Origin: an uncultured Clostridia bacterium
Lineage (GTDB): Bacteria > Bacillota > Clostridia > TANB77 > CAG-508
Length of the DNA: 64,000 nt
NCBI GenBank assembly: GCA_934154445.1
Contig: CAKPGC010000007.1
Location: 1-64,000 of the forward strand
Reading direction: 5' to 3'
In this document: positions 8,811 to 17,791 of the stretch, piece by piece
Layout: the number at the start of each line of letters is the position of its first letter
How positions within the stretch are numbered: the first letter of the stretch is position 1
Notes under the pieces: model-generated
The model's database searches: none
What the model saw: only the letters and a program-made list of their open reading frames with translations
What the model was told of the DNA's origin: nothing
Made by a program: the position numbers and the translations under genes

Positions 8811-10811
8811 TTAATTTGTCATTTTCTCGAATTCTTCTTCTGATATAACTTTAACACCAAGACTTTGTGCTTTTGTTAATTTACTTCCTGCATCTTCTCC
8901 AGCTAAAACATAATCTGTTTTCTTTGACACAGAACCTGATGTTTTTCCTCCTAGCCTTTCAATTATATCTTCTGCTTCTTTTCTTGTATATTTTTCTAGG
9001 CTTCCCGTTAATACAAATGTTTTTCCTTCAAATCTTTTGTCTGTGCTTTCTTCTTCTAAACAATTCATATTAACACCAGCTGATTTTAATTTATTTAACA
9101 AGTCTGTTGTCTGCTCTTGTAAAAAGAATTCTCTAATACTGTTTGCCATCACTTCTCCAATGTCTTTTATTTCGCTTAATTCTTCATAACTTGCATTCAT
9201 TAGGTTGTCCATTGTTCTGTATTTTCTTGCTAACATTTTTGATGCTTTTCCTCCTACATGTCTAATTCCCAATGCTGTTATTAATCTGTATAAATCATTT
9301 TCTTTACTTGTATTTATGCTGTCAATTAAGTTTTGAGCAAATTTTTTTCCATTCTTTTTTAGTGATGCAATGTCTTCAAATTTTAATTCATATATATCTG
9401 ATATATTGTGAATTAATTCCCTGTCTAATAATTGTTGAATGATGTTCTCTCCAAGTCCGTCTATGTTCATCGCTTCTCTTGATACAAAGTGAACTAGGTT
9501 TCTAAATAATTTTGCTGGACATTCAATTCCTGTACATCTTATTGCTGATTCTCCTTCTTCTCTTACTGCTTCTGCTCCACATACTGGGCAAACTCTTGGC
9601 ATTTCAAAGTTTTTTTCTTTACCTGTTCTTTTTTCTTCAACAACTCTTACTATTTCAGGGATTACATCTCCTGCTTTTTGTATTACTACTGTGTCTCCTA
9701 TTTTTAAGCCTTTTTCTTTTATAAAATCTTCATTGTGCAATGTTGTTTTTGATATTGTTGAACCTGCAACTTTTACTGGTTCTAGTATTGCCATTGGTGT
9801 TATTACCCCTGTTCTTCCTACTTGGCATACTATATCTTTTAATATTGTTTCTTTTTGCTCTGGTGGGTATTTATATGCAATTGCCCATCTTGGTGTTTTT
9901 GCTGTTGTTCCCAATATTTCTCTAAATTTTAAATTATCTATTTTTATAACTGCGCCATCTATTCCAAATGTTAAGTCTTCTCTCATCTCTCCAATTTTTC
10001 TTATTGCATCTTTTACTTCTTCTATTGTCTCAGATGGTATACGAACAGGATTTACATTAAATCCAAGTTTTTCCAAATATTCAAGTTCTTCAAAATGTGA
10101 GTTGAATTCTTTTCCATCTATTTTTTGAACATTAAATATATAAATATCAAGTGGTCTTGCCTCTGTTATTTTGCTATCTAGTTGGCGAAGTGAACCTGCT
10201 GCTGCATTACGTGCATTTGCAAATAGTTCTTCTTCGTTTTCTTCTCTTTCTTGATTCATTTGTTCAAAGTCTTTTTTAGAAATAAATACTTCTCCACGAA
10301 CTGTTATATCAATTTTATCATTTATTTCCATAGGAATTGTTTTTACCGTTTTTAAGTTTTGTGTTACATCTTCTCCTACTAGACCGTTTCCTCTTGTAGC
10401 GCCTCTTACAAATTTTCCACCTTTATATTCAAGTGCTGAAGATAAACCATCAATTTTGGTTTCTACTACATATTTTACTTTTTCTATTCCATTTTCTTTT
10501 GCTTTTTCTTCCATTCTGTGACAAAATTCTTCTACTTCTTCAAAACTGAAAATATCTTGCAAACTTTGAAGTGGGACTTCATGCTCAACTTTTTCAAATC
10601 CTTCTTTTACATGTCCACCTACTTTTTGTGTCAAAGAATCTTTAGTAATGAACTCAGGATGTTCTTTTTCCAGATTTCTCAATTCGACCATTAACATGTC
10701 ATATTCAAAGTCTGATATTTCTGGTGCATCATCATCATAATATTTTTGTGCATAATATTCTGTTTTTTCTCTTAATTCTTGTATTCTTTTCTTTGCTTGT
10801 TCTTTGTTCAT
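8811..10811 (-). CDS. ligA: NAD-dependent DNA ligase LigA
   Basis: Seals nicks in DNA during replication and repair using NAD. The 666 residues show the full architecture. An N-terminal Ia domain (YYDDDAPEISDFEYD) is followed by the adenylation domain with KIDG near residue 117, the OB fold, a Zn finger (CPVCGAE...C...C near 400), helix-hairpin-helix repeats (MNIDGLGENI, ITALGIRHVGGKAS) and a C-terminal BRCT (GKTFVLTGSLEKYTRKEA). ATG 10811, preceded by AAAGGAGAG, is preferred to an upstream start 15 codons earlier. No helicase partner (pcrA) is adjacent here. Confidence 0.98.
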   Translation of the reverse strand: MNKEQAKKRIQELREKTEYYAQKYYDDDAPEISDFEYDMLMVELRNLEKEHPEFITKDSLTQKVGGHVKEGFEKVEHEVPLQSLQDIFSFEEVEEFCHRMEEKAKENGIEKVKYVVETKIDGLSSALEYKGGKFVRGATRGNGLVGEDVTQNLKTVKTIPMEINDKIDITVRGEVFISKKDFEQMNQEREENEEELFANARNAAAGSLRQLDSKITEARPLDIYIFNVQKIDGKEFNSHFEELEYLEKLGFNVNPVRIPSETIEEVKDAIRKIGEMREDLTFGIDGAVIKIDNLKFREILGTTAKTPRWAIAYKYPPEQKETILKDIVCQVGRTGVITPMAILEPVKVAGSTISKTTLHNEDFIKEKGLKIGDTVVIQKAGDVIPEIVRVVEEKRTGKEKNFEMPRVCPVCGAEAVREEGESAIRCTGIECPAKLFRNLVHFVSREAMNIDGLGENIIQQLLDRELIHNISDIYELKFEDIASLKKNGKKFAQNLIDSINTSKENDLYRLITALGIRHVGGKASKMLARKYRTMDNLMNASYEELSEIKDIGEVMANSIREFFLQEQTTDLLNKLKSAGVNMNCLEEESTDKRFEGKTFVLTGSLEKYTRKEAEDIIERLGGKTSGSVSKKTDYVLAGEDAGSKLTKAQSLGVKVISEEEFEKMTN

Positions 10812-10872
10812 TTTGTATATTCTCTCCTTTGTGTTAGTTTTAATTATTATATACAATTTAAAATAAAAAATA

Positions 10873-10894
10873 AAGGAATTTTAAAAAATTCCTT
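10873..10894 (-). terminator. Terminator after the LPXTG gene
   Basis: A 10-bp stem, AAGGAATTTT with AAAATTCCTT. On the minus strand it is followed by a long T-rich tract (TTTATTTTTTATTTT). It separates the LPXTG gene from ligA. Confidence 0.8.
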
Positions 10895-10920
10895 CATTTT
10901 AATTATTTATTTTTATTTAA

Positions 10921-11235
10921 TTATATATTTTTATAATCTTGCATTTTCTTGTAAGCATATACTGCTGATATTCCTAATACTGCTACTACTAACACAGCTG
11001 GTATTGAATCCTCAACACCTGTTTTTGGTAATGATGTATTGTTATAATTGTTTGTATTGTTAGTTTTTAATACAGTATTATTTGTACTATTATTTACTAT
11101 GTTATTTGTGTTATTACCAGATAAAGTATTTGTTAAGTCTCTTGTTGTTGCTGCTAATGAATTTTTAGCAACAATAATAACTGAAAGGCTTATTATCATA
11201 ATTAAAACTATTTTTACTAATTTAGAATTTTTCAT
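10921..11235 (-). CDS. Miniature LPXTG cell-wall-anchored surface protein
   Basis: A 104-residue secreted protein. It has an N-terminal signal peptide (basic start, hydrophobic 8-22, cleavage likely after SLA near 28), a spacer of about 40 residues made almost only of Asn and Thr, then the sortase signal LPKTG near residue 70, a hydrophobic span (about 77-94) and a Lys-rich tail. Sortase A-type enzymes cleave LPXTG proteins and link them to peptidoglycan. There is no folded outer domain, so it may be a wall spacer or glycosylation scaffold (inference). The AAAGGAGAG start is strong. No sortase is in the window. Confidence 0.85.
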   Translation of the reverse strand: MKNSKLVKIVLIMIISLSVIIVAKNSLAATTRDLTNTLSGNNTNNIVNNSTNNTVLKTNNTNNYNNTSLPKTGVEDSIPAVLVVAVLGISAVYAYKKMQDYKNI

Positions 11236-11401
11236 TTTTATTCTCTCCTTTTTATATTTATTATTCTACGACTAAATATAATTATACCTTTTTCTTAAGT
11301 ACAATTTAAAACTTAATTATATTTTATACTTTATAGTTAAATTAGTCAATATGTTTTTTAAAATTTTATTTTACATTTTTGTTACAAAATAATTAATTAT
11401 T

Positions 11402-12493
11402 CTACACATTAAATTTAAATAATACAATATCTCCATCTTGCATTATATATTCTTTTCCTTCTGAACGTACTAGTCCCTTTTCTCTGGCTGCCACCATTGA
11501 TCCTTCTCTTATTAGATCATCATAAGATACTACTTCAGCTTTTATAAATCCTCTTTCTATATCAGAGTGTATTTTTCCTGCAGCTTGTGGTGCTTTTGTT
11601 CCTTTTTTTATTGTCCAAGCTCTTACCTCAGGTTCTCCTGCTGTTAAGAATGACATTAATCCTAATAAATCATAACTTCTTTTTATTACCTTATCAAGTC
11701 CTGACTCTTCTAGTCCCAGTGCATCAAGCATTTCTTTTTTATCTTCATCTTCTAAGCCAGAAAGTTCTTCTTCAATTTTAACACACAATGGTATAACATC
11801 TGCTTTTTCATTTGAAGCATATTCTTTTACCTGTTTTACAAATTCATCATTTTCTGCATCTTCTAACTGTTCTTCAGATACATTTGCAATGTATAAAATT
11901 GGTTTTGTTGTTAACAAAAACATATCTTTTACCATTGTTTGCTCATCTTCGTTAAATTCTATTGTTCTTGCTGATTTTCCATCTTCTAATACTTTTAGAA
12001 TTTTTTCTAATAAGTCAATTTCTTCTTGATATTTTTTATCTGCTTTTAGATTTTTCTTTGCTTTGTCTAATCTCTTATTTACTGTTTCTATATCTGAAAA
12101 TATTAACTCTAAGTTTATTGTTTCAATATCTCTAATAGGATTTATACTTCCATCAACATGCACAACATTTGAATCTTCAAAACATCTAACAACTTCAACT
12201 ATTGCATCAGTTTCTCTTATATGTGATAAGAATTTATTTCCTAGTCCTTCTCCTCTACTTGCTCCTTTTACTAATCCTGCAATATCAACGAATTCTATTA
12301 CTGCGTGTGTTGTTTTTTCTGGTTTGTACATTTCAGTTAACTTATCTAATCTTTCATCTGGTACAGCAACTACTCCAACGTTTGGCTCTATTGTGCAAAA
12401 TGGATAATTTGCGCATTCTGCTCCTGCTTTTGTTATGCTGTTAAACAATGTGCTTTTTCCTACATTTGGTAATCCTACAATTCCTAATTTCAT
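11402..12493 (-). CDS. ychF: YchF/OLA1-type Obg-family ATPase
   Basis: A ribosome-associated P-loop NTPase that prefers ATP. It has 363 residues. G1 is GLPNVGKSTLFN at 6-17, FVDIAGLVKGASRGEGLGNKF lies near 68, NVSEEQ replaces the usual NKxD guanine-specificity motif, and a C-terminal TGS domain ends in MQDGDIVLFKFNV. The start ATG follows GGGAGG. It is monocistronic by its spacing. Confidence 0.97.
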   Translation of the reverse strand: MKLGIVGLPNVGKSTLFNSITKAGAECANYPFCTIEPNVGVVAVPDERLDKLTEMYKPEKTTHAVIEFVDIAGLVKGASRGEGLGNKFLSHIRETDAIVEVVRCFEDSNVVHVDGSINPIRDIETINLELIFSDIETVNKRLDKAKKNLKADKKYQEEIDLLEKILKVLEDGKSARTIEFNEDEQTMVKDMFLLTTKPILYIANVSEEQLEDAENDEFVKQVKEYASNEKADVIPLCVKIEEELSGLEDEDKKEMLDALGLEESGLDKVIKRSYDLLGLMSFLTAGEPEVRAWTIKKGTKAPQAAGKIHSDIERGFIKAEVVSYDDLIREGSMVAAREKGLVRSEGKEYIMQDGDIVLFKFNV

Positions 12494-12770
12494 TTTTTCC
12501 TCCCATTTTTTCTGTTTATAATTACAGTAATATAATTTACTTTCATTTTTGTTTCAAATATTATTTTACATTATATTACTTAGTTTTTCAAGTTATTTAT
12601 GAAATTATTATTTTTTATAAATTTTTTTTATTGTAACATTTATATTTTGTATTTAATATTGTATTATAGAGTTGAAATTATGAATGATTTAAATCCTTAT
12701 TTTTCAAAAATGGGGCAACAATTTTATAATTTTCTAATTTATTTTAATTTATGTATATTTTTATTTTTTA

Positions 12771-12805
12771 AAAAAGTAGTATTCCTGTTAAATACTACTC
12801 TTTTT
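12771..12805 (-). terminator. Terminator in the 12494-12837 intergenic region
   Basis: AGTAGTATT (12775-12783) pairs with AATACTACT (12791-12799) and is followed on the minus strand by TTTTTT. It ends the gene at 12838. The rest of 12494-12770 is AT-rich DNA in which I see no gene. Confidence 0.82.
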
Positions 12806-12837
12806 GTAATTATCTTTACTATTATTTATAACTATAA

Positions 12838-13362
12838 TTATTTATTTAAAATCAATTGTTCATATTCTTCAAAATTTGGCTCATATTCTTTTAGCATGTT
12901 ATAAAATCCCTTTGAATGTGTTTTATATTTTAAATGACAGTATTGATGCAATACGATATAATCAATTACATTTCTATCATATTTTACTATTTCCGGATTA
13001 ATTGTTATTTTTTTATCTTCGCATTTTCCTAATTTGCCATTTATTTTTTCAATTATATAATCTTCTGGTGCAAATCCTAATAAGATTCTTGTTTTTTCCA
13101 TTGCTCTTTCTACTTCTACTTTTGCAATTTGTTCGTACATTTTATCTATTGCTATATCTAGTATTTTTTCGTTGTTTGCTTTTTTATATTTGTTTGGTAG
13201 TGATATTTTTATAATTTTATCTTCTACATCTAGTTCAGCAACTTTGATATTTTTGTATATTATTTTTACTTTGTAATCTGTTCCTAATACAGGCACTGGG
13301 TGTCTTTCTGCTGTTTCTTCTATTGTTATTTTTAGGTTAATTTTCTTTGTCATTATTTTCAT
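12838..13362 (-). CDS. YgjP/DUF45-like metallopeptidase homologue with altered active site (HQYCH)
   Basis: A 174-residue member of the YgjP-like (WLM/DUF45) family. The N-terminal half is divergent. The C-terminal half keeps the family block IVLHQYCHLKYKTHSKGFY. The zinc-peptidase signature HExxH is here H-Q-Y-C-H: codon CAA replaces the catalytic Glu, while both His ligands remain. The paralogue at 24154-24657 has the intact HELCH. Metal binding could persist while hydrolysis is lost, giving a pseudoenzyme (inference). The start at 13362 has AAGGAG 8 nt upstream. A terminator follows. Confidence 0.82.
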   Translation of the reverse strand: MKIMTKKINLKITIEETAERHPVPVLGTDYKVKIIYKNIKVAELDVEDKIIKISLPNKYKKANNEKILDIAIDKMYEQIAKVEVERAMEKTRILLGFAPEDYIIEKINGKLGKCEDKKITINPEIVKYDRNVIDYIVLHQYCHLKYKTHSKGFYNMLKEYEPNFEEYEQLILNK

Positions 13363-13567
13363 TCTATATCACTCCTTGCAAATTTATGTTTTACAAAATC
13401 TTGTTCGTTTTGTTGTACTTATTTTATATTTTATTTTTTATTTTGTCAATACTTTTTTATAAAAAAATTAAAATTTTTGTTCGGTGTTTAATTTTTGTTT
13501 AAGTATTGTTCTCTTTTAATCTTAGTTCTATAAATTCGGTGGACAAAAAAATTTACATGAACAAAAC

Positions 13568-13599
13568 GTGGACAAAACCATATTTTGGCATTTGTCCAC
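13568..13599. terminator. Hairpin downstream of the GGGtGRT gene
   Basis: GTGGACAAA (13568-13576) pairs with TTTGTCCAC (13591-13599). Further GGACAAA and GAACAAA copies precede it at 13540-13567. On the plus strand it is followed by TTTCTTTTT; on the minus strand the T-tract is weaker. It is probably the 3' end structure of the GGGtGRT operon. The rest of 13363-13646 shows no gene. Confidence 0.55.
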
Positions 13600-13646
13600 A
13601 TTTCTTTTTAATATCATATAAAATTACTGTAATTCAGTATTAACAA

Positions 13647-14648
13647 CTATTTCATAGCTTCTTCTACTGCAACAGCTACTGCAACTGAAGCACCAACCAT
13701 AGGGTTGTTACCCATACCAATTAATCCCATCATTTCAACGTGAGCTGGTACTGAAGAACTTCCTGCAAATTGAGCATCTGAATGCATTCTTCCCATAGTA
13801 TCTGTCATACCATAAGAAGCTGGTCCAGCAGCCATATTATCTGGATGTAATGTTCTACCTGTTCCACCACCTGAAGCAACTGAGAAGTATTTTTTACCTG
13901 CTTCAAGTCTTTCTTTCTTATATGTACCTGCAACTGGATGTTGGAATCTTGTTGGGTTTGTTGAGTTACCTGTAATAGATACATCAACATCTTCTAACCA
14001 CATGATTGCTACACCTTCTCTAACATCATTTGCACCATAGCATCTAACTTGGCTTCTTTCACCTTCTGAGTATTTAATTTCTTCAACTATTTTTACTTTT
14101 CCTGTGAAGAAGTCAAAGTCTGTTTTTACATAAGTAAATCCATTAATTCTTGATATTACTTGTGCTGCATCTTTTCCAAGTCCATTTAAGATTACTCTTA
14201 ATGGTTCTTTTCTAACTTTATTTGCTGATTTTGCTATACCAATAGCTCCTTCAGCTGCTGCAAAGCTTTCATGTCCTGCTAAGAATGCAAAACATTTTGT
14301 ATCTTCTGATAATAGCATTGATGCTAAGTTTCCATGTCCTAATCCAACTTTTCTATCGTCTGCGACTGAACCTGGAATACAGAATGCTTGTAATCCTTCT
14401 CCAATTGCTTTTGCTGCATCTGCTGCTTTGTTACATCCTTTTTTGATTGCTATTGCTGCACCTAATGTGTATGCCCATGCTGCGTTTTCAAAACATATTG
14501 GTTGAATTCCTTTTACTATTTCATAAGGGTTAAATCCTTTGTCTGTGCATATCTTCAATGCATCTTCAAAATCTTTTATTCCGTACTTTTCCATTACTGG
14601 TTTTATTTGGTCTATTCTTCTTTCATAACTTTCAAATGTTACTGCCAT
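13647..14648 (-). CDS. GGGtGRT-family protein (uncharacterised partner of NifU-like scaffold)
   Basis: A 333-residue protein with the family-defining SGGGTGRT block near residue 258, followed by LHPDNMAAGPASYGMTDTMG. Other conserved stretches include GHGNLASMLL near 104 and FLAGHESFAAAEGAIG near 121, with conserved Cys residues (33, 52, 70, 90, 117). The family is named only for its motif; its biochemical role is unknown to me. It lies 73 nt downstream of a NifU-like scaffold gene. That pairing is regular in anaerobic bacteria and suggests a role in Fe-S assembly or in using an Fe-S cofactor. Confidence 0.9.
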   Translation of the reverse strand: MAVTFESYERRIDQIKPVMEKYGIKDFEDALKICTDKGFNPYEIVKGIQPICFENAAWAYTLGAAIAIKKGCNKAADAAKAIGEGLQAFCIPGSVADDRKVGLGHGNLASMLLSEDTKCFAFLAGHESFAAAEGAIGIAKSANKVRKEPLRVILNGLGKDAAQVISRINGFTYVKTDFDFFTGKVKIVEEIKYSEGERSQVRCYGANDVREGVAIMWLEDVDVSITGNSTNPTRFQHPVAGTYKKERLEAGKKYFSVASGGGTGRTLHPDNMAAGPASYGMTDTMGRMHSDAQFAGSSSVPAHVEMMGLIGMGNNPMVGASVAVAVAVEEAMK

Positions 14649-14721
14649 TTTTATTCCTCCTTAAAATTATGGTTCTATATTTTTTATAGGTTATATACAT
14701 TATCTAAAATGAACGTTTTCC

Positions 14722-15414
14722 CTATGCTTCTCTAGGGTCAATAGTCTTAACTGCTTCACTAAATCTTCCATAAGTACCAGAAGCTTTTTCAATTGCTTCT
14801 TTAGGGTCAATTCCTTTTTTGATGTTATCCATCATTTTTCCTAAATGAACATATTTGTAACCAATTATTTGGTCATCTTTATCTAAACCTAATTCAACTA
14901 TGTATCCTTCTGCAAGATTTAAGTATCTTGGTCCTTTTAATGAACTTGAATAAATTGTTCCAACTTGTGATGTGTGTCCTTTTCCTAAGTCTTCAAGTCC
15001 TGCTCCTACTGGAAGTCCTCCTTCTGAGAAAGCTGTTTGTGTTCTACCATATACTATTTGTAAGAATAATTCTCTCATAGCAGTATTTATAGCATCACAT
15101 ACTAAGTCTGTGTTTAATGCTTCTAATATTGTTTTTCCTGTTAAAATTTCTCCTGCCATTGCAGCTGAGTGTGTCATTCCTGAACATCCAACTGTTTCTA
15201 TTAATGCTTCTTGGATTACTCCGTCTTTTACATTTAATGTTAATTTACATGCTCCTTGTTGTGGTGCACACCATCCTATACCATGTGTTAATCCTGATAT
15301 ATCTTTTATTTCTTTTGCTTTTACCCATTTTCCTTCTTCTGGGATTGGTGCAGGTCCATGGTCTACTCCTTTTGCAACTGTACACATTTCCTCTAATTCT
15401 TTTGAATAAATCAT
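14722..15414 (-). CDS. NifU/IscU-like iron-sulfur cluster assembly scaffold protein
   Basis: 230 residues with the IscU-like fold. The cysteine ligand positions are GIGWCAPQQGAC near 47-55 and VGCSGMTHSAAMAGEILTG near 75. The third ligand region, LVCDAINTAMRELFLQI, lies near 104. The protein is longer than IscU: the C-terminal 90 residues are a family-specific extension (GLDKDDQIIGYKYVHLGKMM). Its likely job is to hold nascent Fe-S clusters. It is transcribed just before the GGGtGRT gene. Confidence 0.9.
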   Translation of the reverse strand: MIYSKELEEMCTVAKGVDHGPAPIPEEGKWVKAKEIKDISGLTHGIGWCAPQQGACKLTLNVKDGVIQEALIETVGCSGMTHSAAMAGEILTGKTILEALNTDLVCDAINTAMRELFLQIVYGRTQTAFSEGGLPVGAGLEDLGKGHTSQVGTIYSSSLKGPRYLNLAEGYIVELGLDKDDQIIGYKYVHLGKMMDNIKKGIDPKEAIEKASGTYGRFSEAVKTIDPREA

Positions 15415-15515
15415 CTTTTTTTGCTCCTTTCATTTTACTCATCATAAATTAAACCTTCTTAATTTACAAATCAACTTTTATTACTAGAATATTAAAAATA
15501 CTCTAAAATTAATAA

Positions 15516-16205
15516 CTATTTCTTTAATTTTTCCATTTGCTCATCAGAAAATATAATCTGATTTCTTGCTTTTTCATCTTTTGTTGCAACATACTCTATA
15601 TTCTGCTCTGCTGAATAACTTTCTGTGTCATAGTCTACTATATTTTTAATATTTTTTATGTATATTCCTGCTTCGTATCTTTCTCTTCTTCTAATAACTT
15701 TTTCTCCTAAAAGATATCTTTCTATAATTTCTTTTTCTTGTTTGTTAAGCTGTTCTTCTTTAATTCCCAGGAAATTGTATCTCCATATTATATGTCTTTC
15801 ATAACTTGAAAATTTTGATTTACTTAGGTCTTCATAATCATATTCAACTTTAAATTGTATACCTTGAATTTCCATTGTAATATTAGTCCAAGTTGATACA
15901 ACTTCTATTTTTTTGAATTCTTCTCTTAACTCTACTATTTTTTGATACAAAATATTTACTAGCTCTATATATTCTTTTTCATCTAGATTAAACTTTTGTG
16001 GTATTTCATAGACATTAACAGGGTTTTTTCTAAAAATTCCTTTAGGAATATAATAGAAAAATAACTCCCCTGTTTTGTGTCCATCTATTAAATCAGATAC
16101 TGAGGCATACAAATACATTTTATCCCATTTTTCTGGTATCATATAAAATATACGTCTTTGTATATCTTCATACATATCTTTTATTTTCTTTGTATGTTTT
16201 AACAT
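15516..16205 (-). CDS. YezG/DUF600-like protein (immunity-family homologue) in the glycolytic operon
   Basis: 229 residues. The N-terminal ~110 match the YezG (DUF600) pattern: MIPEKWDKMYLYASV near 22, GELFFYYIP near 47, then an acidic/aromatic helix region (LYQKIVELREEF). In Bacillus, YezG is the antitoxin for an LXG toxin. Here the C-terminal ~110 residues extend beyond that domain, with RHIIWRYNFLGI and a charged helix KVIRRRERYEAG. No toxin gene is adjacent. It begins 8 nt after the gpmI stop codon, so it is probably translated from the pgk-tpiA-gpmI message. The family call is by pattern only. Confidence 0.65.
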   Translation of the reverse strand: MLKHTKKIKDMYEDIQRRIFYMIPEKWDKMYLYASVSDLIDGHKTGELFFYYIPKGIFRKNPVNVYEIPQKFNLDEKEYIELVNILYQKIVELREEFKKIEVVSTWTNITMEIQGIQFKVEYDYEDLSKSKFSSYERHIIWRYNFLGIKEEQLNKQEKEIIERYLLGEKVIRRRERYEAGIYIKNIKNIVDYDTESYSAEQNIEYVATKDEKARNQIIFSDEQMEKLKK

Positions 16206-16213
16206 ATTTACCC

Positions 16214-17752
16214 CTATTCTCTGACTAACAAGCTCTCTCCTGTCATTTCTTCTGGTTTTTCTATACCCATTAAGTCAAGCATTGTTGGTGCTAAATCTGC
16301 TAATTTTCCATTTTCTTTTAATTTATAATTTACATTGTCTGTTATTAATATTATTGGTACTGGATTTGTTGTATGTGCTGTGTGTGGTTCTCCTGTTTTG
16401 TAGTCTATCATTTGTTCTGCATTTCCATGGTCAGCTGTTATTATTAAGTTTCCTTTTTTCTCTTCTATTATTTTTACAACTCTTCCAATACATTCATCTA
16501 CTGTTTCTACTGCTTTTATTGCAGCTTGTAAACTTCCTGTATGTCCAACCATGTCTGTATTTGCATAATTTAATATTACTACATCATATTTTTCATTTTC
16601 TAATGCTTCACATACTTTGTCTGTTACTTCATAAGCACTCATTTCCGGTTTCATATCATAAGTTTCTACTTTTGGTGATGGTACTAATATTCTATCTTCT
16701 CCTGGATATTGTTTTTCTTCTCCTCCATTAAAGAAGAATGTAACATGTGCATATTTTTCTGTTTCTGCAATTCTTAATTGTGTTAAATTGTGATTAGCTA
16801 CTACTTCTCCAAATGTATTGATTAATCTTTCTTTCTTAAATGCTATATGAACATTTGGCATTGTTTCATCATAACTTGTAAAGCATACATAATATAATTT
16901 CATCTTTTTAGTTTCAAATTCATTAAATTCTGGATCGACTATAGCTCTTGTTATTTCTCTTGCTCTATCAGGTCTGAAGTTAAAAAATATTACAGAGTCA
17001 TTTTCTTCTATTTTTGCAACTGGTTCATTTCCATTACATATTACAGTTGGTTCTACAAATTCATCAAATACTTCTTTTTGGTATGAATCCTCAATTGCCT
17101 TTATGCTATCACCTGCCTTTATTCCTTCTCCATTTACTAAAGCATCATAACACTTTTGAACTCTTTGCCATCTTTTATCTCTATCCATACTATAAAATCT
17201 TCCTGAAAGTGTAGCTATTTTTCCTATTCCTTTTTCTTTCATTTTTTCTTGTAATTGAGCTATATAGTTTTCAGCTGATGCTGGTGGTGTATCTCTTCCA
17301 TCTAAAAAGCAATGAACATATACATCTTCAAAATCTCTTCTTTTTGCCATTTCTAATAGTCCATACAAATGTCTTATGTGACTGTGAACTCCACCGTCTG
17401 ATACTAGCCCTAAAATATGCAATTTAGAATTGTGTTTTTTGCAATTTTCTATGGCTGCTATAAATTCTGGATTACTAAAAAAGTCACCCTCTTCTATAGA
17501 TTTTGTTATTCTTGTTAATTCTTGATATACTATTCTACCTGCTCCTATATTTGTATGTCCTACTTCTGAATTTCCCATTTGTCCTTCTGGTAATCCTACA
17601 TGTAGTCCACTTGTATATATGTCTGTATTAGGATATTTTTTCATTAGTTTATCAATATTAGGTGTTTTTGCTAACTTTACAGCATTTCCATCCTTATTTT
17701 CATTATCGCCAAAACCATCTAATATCATTAGCATTGTTACTTTGTTACTCAT
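16214..17752 (-). CDS. gpmI: 2,3-bisphosphoglycerate-independent phosphoglycerate mutase
   Basis: Converts 3-phosphoglycerate to 2-phosphoglycerate using two Mn ions. It has 512 residues, the usual length. LMILDGFGDN at 6-15 supplies a metal ligand, GNSEVGHTNIGAGR contains the phosphorylated Ser (near 62), and HCFLDGRDTPPASA is near 147. The second metal site is NYANTDMVGHTG near 400 and TADHGNAEQM near 443. It follows tpiA by 39 nt in a pgk-tpiA-gpmI operon. The start has AAGAAGGAAGC. Confidence 0.98.
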   Translation of the reverse strand: MSNKVTMLMILDGFGDNENKDGNAVKLAKTPNIDKLMKKYPNTDIYTSGLHVGLPEGQMGNSEVGHTNIGAGRIVYQELTRITKSIEEGDFFSNPEFIAAIENCKKHNSKLHILGLVSDGGVHSHIRHLYGLLEMAKRRDFEDVYVHCFLDGRDTPPASAENYIAQLQEKMKEKGIGKIATLSGRFYSMDRDKRWQRVQKCYDALVNGEGIKAGDSIKAIEDSYQKEVFDEFVEPTVICNGNEPVAKIEENDSVIFFNFRPDRAREITRAIVDPEFNEFETKKMKLYYVCFTSYDETMPNVHIAFKKERLINTFGEVVANHNLTQLRIAETEKYAHVTFFFNGGEEKQYPGEDRILVPSPKVETYDMKPEMSAYEVTDKVCEALENEKYDVVILNYANTDMVGHTGSLQAAIKAVETVDECIGRVVKIIEEKKGNLIITADHGNAEQMIDYKTGEPHTAHTTNPVPIILITDNVNYKLKENGKLADLAPTMLDLMGIEKPEEMTGESLLVRE

Positions 17753-17791
17753 TATTTTGCTTCCTTTCTTCTTATTAAATATTAGTATGTT

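Noticed and set aside
8740..8811. An extended start for the 81-residue protein that would include an in-frame CGG without a shift
   Set aside because: The extension overlaps the ligA stop codon, and its CGG lies inside the ribosome site of the better start at 8739; it is therefore not translated coding sequence.
12599..12904. A plus-strand ORF of about 100 codons in the ychF-YgjP gap
   Set aside because: AT-rich, Phe/Leu/Tyr-biased, without a ribosome site, and it crosses the terminator and the end of the opposite gene.
13805..13990. A 61-codon minus-strand ORF inside the GGGtGRT gene
   Set aside because: Out-of-frame shadow of a clear family member, with Gln/Leu-rich artefact composition.
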